Shown in pieces: positions 45,863-53,261 of a stretch of DNA of 64,000 nt. The stretch spans positions 1-64,000 of the forward strand of contig JAQVNJ010000015.1 in NCBI GenBank assembly GCA_028703175.1, in the 5' to 3' direction. Numbering within the stretch: the stretch's first letter is position 1; every line of letters begins with the position of its first letter. This DNA comes from JAAYCB01 sp012744395 (GTDB lineage Bacteria > Planctomycetota > Planctomycetia > Pirellulales > Thermoguttaceae). The notes under the pieces were generated by a model. The model saw only the letters and a program-made list of their open reading frames with translations, was not told the DNA's origin and did no database searches. The translations under genes and the position numbers were made by a program.

Positions 45863-46864
45863 ATGCCCAGATCCCGCATTCTCGGAACCGGCTGTTACCT
45901 GCCGCCGAAGGTCGTGACGAACTTCGACGTGATGCAGATGATGGAGACCAGCAACGAGTTCATCGTCGAGCGGACGGGGGTCCGCGAGCGGCGCCATGCC
46001 GAGCCCGGCGTGTCGGCGAGCGACCTGGCCGCCGAGGCGTGCCGGGCGGCGCTGGCCGACGCGGGCCTGGAGAACGGCGACATCGACCTGGTGATCATGA
46101 ACACGATCACGCCCGACCATGCCGATCCGGGCTGTGCCTTCTTTCTCCAGGGCAAGCTCGGCATCAAGGGGCCCGGCGTGATCGACATCCGCCAGCAGTG
46201 CGCGGGGCTGATCTACGGAATTTCAATCGCCGACCACTTCATTCGCGCGGGAACCTACCAGCGGATTCTCGTCGTCTGCGCAGAAATCCTCTCCAAGCGG
46301 ATCGATGGGTCCTACGACGGACGGAACATCGCGATCCTGCTCGGCGACGGTGCGGGCGCCGTGGTGGTCGGCCCGGCGGAAGACGATGCTCCGGGCGTTC
46401 TTTCCACGTTTTTGCACGCCGACGGCTCGCTGGCCAAGGCGCTCTACACAGCCGCGCCCGGCAGCGGCCTGGGGCGCGCCGAGCACATCACCCACGACGA
46501 CATCGACCAGGGGCGCGTCCACTTCCGCATGGACGGCAAGGCGGTCTTTGAAAACGGCGTCGCCCGCATGTCGGAAGCCCTCTTCGAATCGCTCGAGGCG
46601 AACCAACTCACACTCGACCAGGTCGACGTGCTCGTGCCCCACCAGGCCAACCTGCGGATGCTCGAGGCGATCATCGCCAAGACCCGGTTCCCGAAGGAAA
46701 AGGTCTTCATCAACGTGGAGAAGTATGGCAACATCGCCTCCGCCTCGCTCCCCATCGCGCTTTCCGAGGCCCGCTCCTGCGGCATGATCCGGCCGGGCGG
46801 CCTGGTGCAACTGGTGGCCTTCGGTTCGGGGTTCGTGTGGGGCTCGGCATTGTTGCGGATCTAG
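45863..46864 (+). CDS. 3-oxoacyl-ACP synthase III-like condensing enzyme
   Basis: A 333-residue thiolase-fold condensing enzyme of the KASIII/FabH type. The catalytic triad is intact: Cys113 in DIRQQCAGLIYG, His in DVLVPHQANLRM and Asn in VEKYGNIASASLP. Start is not a canonical FabH but the GTGCYLPPKVVTN lead and ERTGVRERR segment are typical. It ends the acyl-CoA run and could supply a primer condensation linked to the other enzymes, or make a specialised lipid. It converges on the glycosyltransferase gene with a 14-base gap. fabH-proper versus a specialised KASIII cannot be told by eye. Confidence 0.9.
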   Translation: MPRSRILGTGCYLPPKVVTNFDVMQMMETSNEFIVERTGVRERRHAEPGVSASDLAAEACRAALADAGLENGDIDLVIMNTITPDHADPGCAFFLQGKLGIKGPGVIDIRQQCAGLIYGISIADHFIRAGTYQRILVVCAEILSKRIDGSYDGRNIAILLGDGAGAVVVGPAEDDAPGVLSTFLHADGSLAKALYTAAPGSGLGRAEHITHDDIDQGRVHFRMDGKAVFENGVARMSEALFESLEANQLTLDQVDVLVPHQANLRMLEAIIAKTRFPKEKVFINVEKYGNIASASLPIALSEARSCGMIRPGGLVQLVAFGSGFVWGSALLRI

Positions 46865-46878
46865 ACGCTGCGGGCCGG

Positions 46879-48399
46879 TCAGCGCGGCGCCAGAGCGTAG
46901 ATCCGGTACCCGGAGCCGAGCTCGGCCGCCGTGCGGCCGATCCGCCCGTCGAGCCGGTCGTCTTCGCCCTCGGGACCCGCGACGACCAGCCAGCCTGCGC
47001 CCTGGCGGCGGCACTCTTCCAAGGCCCGCTTCAGGTCGCCCGTCTCCGGGGCGATGAACCAACCCGGCCGGTTGCAGTAGTAGAGCAGCGTAATCCCGCC
47101 GCCGTGCATCGTGGCGACCGGCTCGCCGGGCGAGGTCAGCGTCTGGACCGCCCTGCCCGCGGCCACGACCGCGCGGTCTTCATCGGGCGTGCTGAACGCC
47201 GGCTTGGCCGCGTAGCGGAGTGAAAAGGCAATCGCCACGATCAGCAGGCCGGCAATCGCAGCGCGGCCCGGGCGGAGACTCTGCCGGACCGCCTGCCAGC
47301 CCAGCCCGGCCACGATGCATAGGGGTGGAAGCACGGCCAGGTAGTAGTAGTTCATCTCGTGGAACTTGCGGGGCAAGGCCAGAACGAGCAGGACCATCGC
47401 CGCCAGCCACGGCAGGTAGCCAAGCCAGTGCCGGCCCAGAAAACCGGCCAGGAACAACGCGAACCCAACCGGGGTCAAGATCACCGAGGTCAGATCGTCG
47501 AGCGCTCGGACGTAGAAATCAGCGGAAAACAGCAGCGGGTCCGGCGGCCGGTAGCTCATGGCATTGCCCTGGAGGCAGGAGTAGATGTGGGCGGCATGAG
47601 GGCTGCCGGGCGCGGCGGTGCGGAGCGCGTGGAGGCACCACAGGGCGACGGGGATCAGGGCCAGGATCGCCGTCCCCAGCCCAAGCAGGAACCGCCGGGG
47701 GCGCGGGCCGACCGCCTGCGACTGGCCCGGCCCGAACAGGCCCGGCCAGAGCGTCATCGCCCCCAGCGGCAGCAGGAGCACCACCAGGTAGACCTTGGTG
47801 AGCAGGAGCAGGGCAAACGAGACGCAAAGCGGGACCAGCCACGCCGGATTGCCGCCGGCCAGCCAACGGTCGGCGGAATAGAAGACGGCCAGGGTGAACA
47901 GCACGATCGAAGCATCGAGCATGAACGTCTGGCCGTAGACGACGCTGATCGGTGAGAGAGCCAAGGTCAGCCCCGCCCCGAGCGCCGCGGCCTGGCCGTG
48001 GCGGGCGCGAACCAGCGCCACCAGGAGCAGAATCGCCGCGGCCATGAACGCCACGCTCGTCGCCCGGCCCCAAACGTCGAGCGAGCCGCCAAGCCACCTC
48101 CACAACGCCCCGGTCAGTTGGGCCGAGACCGAGAATTCAAGCATGTGGAGCGACCGCTGGCCGCCGACGAGCACGTCCATCGTCGGATAGAAGAGGCCGG
48201 CGCGGCCCTCGGCCCAATTCCGGGCGATCATGGCGTAGATCACGCTCTTGGTCGAGAAGTTGCCGACCAGCGGACGCGTAATCCCCAGGCTGCGATACGC
48301 CGTGGCGAATACCACCAAGAAGAGCACGAGCGCGGGAAAATGGCGAACCCTCAAAGAGTGGGTGAGACCGTTCTCGCTCGTAGCGTCCTTGCCGGTCAT
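46879..48399 (-). CDS. ArnT/GT39-like polytopic membrane glycosyltransferase
   Basis: A 506-residue integral membrane protein with about 10-12 hydrophobic helices and a short soluble C-terminus. The N-terminal loop DVLVGGQRSLHMLEFSVSAQ after the first helix follows the layout of GT-C enzymes (ArnT/PMT superfamily), although the usual acidic pair is not evident; FYSADRWLAGGNPAW follows a helix. It probably transfers sugar from a polyprenyl-phosphate donor at the outer face of the membrane. Acceptor unknown. It has its own promoter upstream (48452-48479). Confidence 0.72.
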   Translation of the reverse strand: MTGKDATSENGLTHSLRVRHFPALVLFLVVFATAYRSLGITRPLVGNFSTKSVIYAMIARNWAEGRAGLFYPTMDVLVGGQRSLHMLEFSVSAQLTGALWRWLGGSLDVWGRATSVAFMAAAILLLVALVRARHGQAAALGAGLTLALSPISVVYGQTFMLDASIVLFTLAVFYSADRWLAGGNPAWLVPLCVSFALLLLTKVYLVVLLLPLGAMTLWPGLFGPGQSQAVGPRPRRFLLGLGTAILALIPVALWCLHALRTAAPGSPHAAHIYSCLQGNAMSYRPPDPLLFSADFYVRALDDLTSVILTPVGFALFLAGFLGRHWLGYLPWLAAMVLLVLALPRKFHEMNYYYLAVLPPLCIVAGLGWQAVRQSLRPGRAAIAGLLIVAIAFSLRYAAKPAFSTPDEDRAVVAAGRAVQTLTSPGEPVATMHGGGITLLYYCNRPGWFIAPETGDLKRALEECRRQGAGWLVVAGPEGEDDRLDGRIGRTAAELGSGYRIYALAPR

Positions 48400-48451
48400 T
48401 TAAGATTTGATTCTTTGGAAAAAGATGCGGGTTAGGAAGACCTTGCGGCCG

Positions 48452-48479
48452 AATATAGCGGTACGGCCCATGCTGTCAA
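48452..48479 (-). promoter_or_regulatory. Sigma70-type promoter for the glycosyltransferase gene
   Basis: On the minus strand: perfect TTGACA (48479-48474), 16-base spacer, TATATT (48457-48452), 52 bases before the ATG at 48399. Confidence 0.6.
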
Positions 48480-48641
48480 CATGGACGGATCTGGACAAGT
48501 TCAAAATCCAAGCTTCAAGGCCCAAACTCCCCCCCCGAGTCCGGCGTTCCCACTCGAAGGCCCAGCCTAGCCTCCTGTTGGCCATTGGGAACTGAGCCTT
48601 GAATCTTGCCGAAATCGGATTTGCTCGCGAAAGGCCATCTC

Positions 48642-49076
48642 ATGACTCGCCTTGGATTTGCGGTGACGTTGATCTGCCTGGTTGCCTGGACCGCCGGATG
48701 CCGGATGTGTGCCAGCGAGTTCGACTACTGTGGCCCAACAGGGGGCGGCGAGTGCGGCGCGGACTGCGGGCTGAACGCGCCCCGAGCCGGTTCGATCCTG
48801 AACGGCACGAGCCAGGCGATCTACGAGGACCAAACCGTCTACGAGAGTGCTGCCACCGGCGAACCGGCGATGATTGGCAACAGCGTCGGACAGCTCCGCA
48901 GCGATGACTTCCAAGCGCCGATCCTGCCCAGCCAGGTCATCGAGGGCCAGCGGATCGACGGCGTGATCATCTCAGTCGAAGACCACAAGCTGGAAGATGC
49001 CGCCCCGCGAGCGCGGGAAAGCGCAGCGCGCCGGCCGACTCCCGCCCCGAAAAAAACGCATTGGTCGGCCAGGTAA
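48642..49076 (+). CDS. Cys-rich planctomycete lipoprotein
   Basis: A 144-residue lipoprotein: signal peptide FAVTLICLVAWTAGC with the lipobox TAGC. Just after the lipidated Cys comes a Cys-rich segment (CRMCASEFDYCGPTGGGECG, then ADCGL) that I recognise as recurring in planctomycete surface lipoproteins, then NAPRAGSILNG. The ATG at 48642 is preceded by AAAGG; an ATG at 48606 is in frame but would place charged residues before the signal. Function unknown. Confidence 0.7.
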   Translation: MTRLGFAVTLICLVAWTAGCRMCASEFDYCGPTGGGECGADCGLNAPRAGSILNGTSQAIYEDQTVYESAATGEPAMIGNSVGQLRSDDFQAPILPSQVIEGQRIDGVIISVEDHKLEDAAPRARESAARRPTPAPKKTHWSAR

Positions 49077-49619
49077 CAGGCATCAGCGGCAGCCGGTTGG
49101 CGGTCATCCGCCACGCAGCCTTCCTTCCCAGGCTCCAGCCTCCTGGTTCCCAAGCTCCAGCTTGGGGCCCCCCTCCCTCCCGTTCGAAGATCAGGTCAAT
49201 CGCAAGAGCTGAAGTCGCTAGCGCCGGCCCGCGACCAGTCAGTCATTCGCCCTTCAGCCCGCCGCTTAAGGCCATTTCCTTTGCATCGCAGGCAAGAAGC
49301 CTATAGACTGGCAGATGGCGACCGTCTCCTCCCATTGCCATGCGGATCATTGGGGGGGTGCATTTTGCCACTGAAGTGCGGCAACCCAACCCGTCCGGTC
49401 TGCCAACAACTCGCGGTCGCCCGCGATTGGCGGCCGAATCTGCCGGTGAAAGCAGCGATTTCACGGTCCGACCCCATGAGTGGGTAGTGTCTTTGCGAAT
49501 TGAGCGGGTTTAGAATTGGGGAGGTGAGGTATTGTTGCCCGGGGCTGTCCCCGCCAGGCTGCGGCCGGGCAAGGGGAGGGGGGCCACAGCTGGTCAGCCG
49601 CAATCAGGAGGTTCATCCG
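49077..49619. other. Intergenic with palindromic repeat
   Basis: About 540 bases. A half-copy (49125-49140) and a full copy (49145-49170, right arm ending GGGGCCC) of the dispersed palindrome lie after the lipoprotein gene. A weak promoter-like pair TTTGCA/TATAGA (49280-49307) may serve the next gene. No gene recognised. Confidence 0.5.
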
Positions 49620-52376
49620 ATGCGCCGACTCATGCTCGTGTTGGCCGCCACCTTGCTGGCAGCCCGGTGCATGGCCGCCGAGACGCCCCAAGGCGTTCCC
49701 TGGACTGTCACCAAGGTCGCGACCAGCGACACCCACCAACATGCCAAACCGCGGACTGGAGACTCGCCCGGCCCGCAGAAATACCTGCACCTGGACCTGT
49801 CGTTTGATTCCACGATCGTGGAGCACCGCGTCGACAAGTTCCGGATTGTCGACGGCCAGGGGAAGAGGATCGGCGAGATTTTTGGCGAGACGCAGCCGGG
49901 CAATTCCCAGTCGACGCTCGTTTTCGAGCGCGACGTTCCCTGGTCGAGCCTGGACGGGCTTTACCTGGATGGACTCGGCCGGCGCGTGCCGCTGTTTTCC
50001 TCCAAGCCAGCCGTCCCTCCTCCTGCCCCGAGCGTTCGCCAGACCGCTCCGCTGCCAACGGAAGTGGTCCGCCCAACGATCATCGAACGGCCTGGCACCG
50101 TCCACGTGCCGCCGGCGGCGGACCAGATCGTTGACAGGGAGCCCCTGCCCGGCCAGGCAATTGTTCGCGAGCAACCCCCGCCGGTCGTGGTTCATCGCGG
50201 CCGCAGCGCCGTCGTCCACGTTGACGGCGAGGGCAGCCGAATGCATCTCGGCGGTGGAGGCGGTGGCAAGGCGGGCGGTGGCGCGGGATTGGCCAGCGGT
50301 GGCGGCGGGGGTCATGCAATCGCGGGCGGCGGACGTGGCGGAAGCGGCGCCGCGTGCCCCTATGGCGAAGCTTGTCCGATCTGCGGTACCGGCATGGACG
50401 AAGGAACCGAAGGTCTTGATCCCTGGGTCTTCGACGCCTTCGGCCGCGGGCGCTACGACGATCTGTTGGCGAGGATCGAGAAATCGGCCACCGGGGTGGA
50501 CCTCCGCGCGCCAAGGACTGGTTCCACGACGGGCGCCGGTCCAGGGCGCGATGCGGGCGCGCCGAGCGCTGCCGGCGCCCAGCGCGGACCGGTCGGTGGA
50601 AGGGCAACAGGCGCGGGGCTTGGCGAGGGCGACGGACTGGGAATCGCCCCCAGCGCTGGCGCCCTGCCGGGCATGGCAGCCGGCGGCAGCGGCGCAGCGC
50701 CCCGTCTGCCCGGCATGGGGCCCGCCGCGCCGGGATCAGCGGCGGGCGGCGCGGTGACCGCGGCCGCGACGGCAAGCAGTCCGCAGGCTCCCGGCGATGC
50801 TCCCGGCGATGCCCTAGACGCATCGGGCAGCGGCGACGGCGCTAGTTCGCCCGCTCCATCGCCGGCCGGTGAAGACGCCGCGCAGAACGCCGGGTGGCCG
50901 CGCGGCTCCAGCGAGGATGCCAGTGCGGGGCCGGACGACGGCCTGGGGCCCGGTCCCGAAGACGGCTACGGCCCTGGGCCCGAAGAGGGTTCCTCCGCTC
51001 CCGGGCAAACCGGACAAGGCGGGCCAGGCTCGGGCCCCGGCGCCCCGGGGCCCGGCTCCGGCGCCCCGGGTCCGGGGCAGATGGCGCCGCCGGCTGAAAC
51101 CGCGCCCGCCGAGGCGGCGCCAAATCAGCCGCCAAGTGGCAAGCAGTACCCAAGGAACCTTGATCATCCCACGAGCGCCAGCGGCGGCGGGCCGGGCGGC
51201 GGCGGACCGGGCGGCGGCGGACCGGACAACGTGATTGGGCCCCGTTATCAGAACCTTGCCGACGGCCCTCGCGTTCGCGTCCACGACATCGGCCCGGAGT
51301 GGCTCCGCAATCTGCCGGAAAGGACCGGCCCGGTGATCGACTTCTACCGGCCGGTCGTCCCCTATTTCGATCCGCGATTCCGCTTCGCTCCGCGGATTGG
51401 ACCGGCCGGTTACGGCGGTGGAGGCGGAGGCGGAGGCTACGGTCCTGGCGGAGGCTCCGGCGATCTGGCCCGGATCGGAGCACCGCTGAAGTTTGAGAAG
51501 CTGCCCGAATTGCTGCCGGAGATCGTCGTCTACGTCTCCGCTGGAAACGACGGTGAGAGAGCCGGCAAGATCTACCAGCTCGACGACGCCGGCCGCGTGC
51601 TGGGGATCGTCAACCTGCCTTACCATGCGACCGGCCTCGCCTTGCACCGCCAGCACGGCCTGATCGCCGTCACACCCCGAGACGGCGGCAAGGTCTATCG
51701 CATCGACGAGACGGGCGCGGTCTCCGTCGTACTCGAGAACAATAGCCGACTGCCCTATCCGGTCGATGTCGGGGTTGGCGGCGACTCGGATACGATCGTC
51801 GTGGCCGACAGCATGGCCGACGTGCTCGCGGCAACGTCGATCGAGGGAACCGAGCCGATCGTCTACCGCCGATTCGAGAACGTAAAGTACGAACAGCAAG
51901 ACATGTCGGTCGCCGTCACCCGCGACAAGCACGTGATCTATGGCACGGACGCTGAAGAGGGGATTTACCGCTTCGGCGGCGATGACTATACGGCCTTCCG
52001 GGGCCCCATCCTGCCGGGCCGCGGCGGCGTGGCCGCCGATCCGGCGACGCTCCGCTGGGCGGCCACCCAGAGCCCGAACTTGATCCATCTCTACGAGGGC
52101 GAACTACACTTGAAGACGTTCAAGCTCTCCGCCGGCAGAAGCATCTACCGCCAGGGGTTGCTCTCGTTCGCCCCCTCCGGTGCGATCGTCGTCGCCACGC
52201 GCCCAAGCGACGAGGTGGACACGGGAGTCTGGCTGATGGCCTATGAAACCGCCGAGGGCAAGGAGGGTCAGATTCTCAGCCTCTTCCCCTGGGACAAGGA
52301 GCGGATGCTCGACCTGGTCGTCGGCCCGCGAATGCTCTGGGATCGCCATTCCCCTTCACCCAAGAGCCGGTATTGA
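49620..52376 (+). CDS. Secreted Gly/Pro-rich protein with C-terminal beta-propeller
   Basis: A 918-residue exported protein; AGGAGG precedes the ATG. Signal peptide RLMLVLAATLLAARCMA; an N-terminal beta domain (about 20-135, YLHLDLSFDSTIVEHRVDKF); a very long low-complexity Gly/Pro/Ala region (about 140-625), with a CPYGEACPICGTG cysteine patch near residue 245 and GPGPEDGYGPGPEEG-type repeats; then a propeller-like domain (about 640-900, KIYQLDDAGRVLGIVNL, KVYRIDETGAVSVVL). It looks like an envelope or structural protein with an extended flexible stalk. Function unknown. Confidence 0.75.
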   Translation: MRRLMLVLAATLLAARCMAAETPQGVPWTVTKVATSDTHQHAKPRTGDSPGPQKYLHLDLSFDSTIVEHRVDKFRIVDGQGKRIGEIFGETQPGNSQSTLVFERDVPWSSLDGLYLDGLGRRVPLFSSKPAVPPPAPSVRQTAPLPTEVVRPTIIERPGTVHVPPAADQIVDREPLPGQAIVREQPPPVVVHRGRSAVVHVDGEGSRMHLGGGGGGKAGGGAGLASGGGGGHAIAGGGRGGSGAACPYGEACPICGTGMDEGTEGLDPWVFDAFGRGRYDDLLARIEKSATGVDLRAPRTGSTTGAGPGRDAGAPSAAGAQRGPVGGRATGAGLGEGDGLGIAPSAGALPGMAAGGSGAAPRLPGMGPAAPGSAAGGAVTAAATASSPQAPGDAPGDALDASGSGDGASSPAPSPAGEDAAQNAGWPRGSSEDASAGPDDGLGPGPEDGYGPGPEEGSSAPGQTGQGGPGSGPGAPGPGSGAPGPGQMAPPAETAPAEAAPNQPPSGKQYPRNLDHPTSASGGGPGGGGPGGGGPDNVIGPRYQNLADGPRVRVHDIGPEWLRNLPERTGPVIDFYRPVVPYFDPRFRFAPRIGPAGYGGGGGGGGYGPGGGSGDLARIGAPLKFEKLPELLPEIVVYVSAGNDGERAGKIYQLDDAGRVLGIVNLPYHATGLALHRQHGLIAVTPRDGGKVYRIDETGAVSVVLENNSRLPYPVDVGVGGDSDTIVVADSMADVLAATSIEGTEPIVYRRFENVKYEQQDMSVAVTRDKHVIYGTDAEEGIYRFGGDDYTAFRGPILPGRGGVAADPATLRWAATQSPNLIHLYEGELHLKTFKLSAGRSIYRQGLLSFAPSGAIVVATRPSDEVDTGVWLMAYETAEGKEGQILSLFPWDKERMLDLVVGPRMLWDRHSPSPKSRY

Positions 52377-52397
52377 CGAGAAGAAATCGAGGACCCC

Positions 52398-53090
52398 ATG
52401 AGCATGTCGCGTTTTCGCTTCTGCGCACTACTCGCCGCCGTGACGTTCGCCGCCGCGACGGCCCGCGGGCAGGCCGTCCAGCTTCCCACCTATTCCTACT
52501 TCGGGACCGGCACCGTCGTTTCCGTTCCCGATCGGGGGAGCGTTTACACCGCGGGCGTGAATCGCGCGGCCAGCAGCCGCAACGAATTCGGCACGCCCCT
52601 GCTCCCGTTCCGCAATCGCTCGATCGGCTCCGAGCGGAGCGCTGCGAGTGTCTGGACGTCGGTCTACATCCATGATTTCGAGGCGATGGATGAATATCTC
52701 TTGAGCCAGGCCCGCAGCGTCTCCACCTCCGCTCTCGTGTCGCCAGCCGCTCGTTCCTCTGCGACGGCGCTGGCGGGCCGCCAACCCGCGCCGCCCGCGG
52801 GCATCGCCCCGCGCCAGGCCTGGCAGGCACGCCAGGCGCCGCGGCCGGCCTCCGGTCCCCTCGCCAAGAGCGTGGATCAACTCCGCTCCGAGCGGGCGGG
52901 CGAGCGGCAGGCGCGAATCGCCGAAGCGCAGAGTCTTTTCGAACGTGGAAGGATTGCCGAGCAGTCGGGCAAGGCCAACGTTGCCCGCATCTACTACGAG
53001 CAGGCCGCGCGCCGCGCCGAGGGGCCGTTCAAGCAGCGGATCCTGGCCCAACTCGCCTTGCTCACCGCCGCGCCGGTCGCTCAGCGATAG
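52398..53090 (+). CDS. Secreted planctomycete protein with TPR-like C-terminus
   Basis: A 230-residue exported protein immediately after the Gly/Pro-rich propeller gene (21-base gap, GAGG before the ATG). Signal peptide CALLAAVTFAAATARGQ, then a motif I associate with a planctomycete family (LPTYSYFGTGTVVSVPDRGS, PFRNRSIGSE), and a C-terminal TPR-like helical pair (LFERGRIAEQSGKANVARIY). Likely co-transcribed with and functionally linked to its neighbour. Function unknown. Confidence 0.72.
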   Translation: MSMSRFRFCALLAAVTFAAATARGQAVQLPTYSYFGTGTVVSVPDRGSVYTAGVNRAASSRNEFGTPLLPFRNRSIGSERSAASVWTSVYIHDFEAMDEYLLSQARSVSTSALVSPAARSSATALAGRQPAPPAGIAPRQAWQARQAPRPASGPLAKSVDQLRSERAGERQARIAEAQSLFERGRIAEQSGKANVARIYYEQAARRAEGPFKQRILAQLALLTAAPVAQR

Positions 53091-53261
53091 CCCGAATGAG
53101 TTCGTAAACCAACTGGTTGGCGGTGGTCTCCGCGACTGCTACGATGAAGGTTTGCCCAAACCGCCGGACAGCTCGCGGAAATCCGCCTGCTCGCCAGTCG
53201 GCTGGTCTGGGCGCCACGCCTCGTGGGTATTCAAGGCGGATTCACCAAAACAAGGGTGGCG

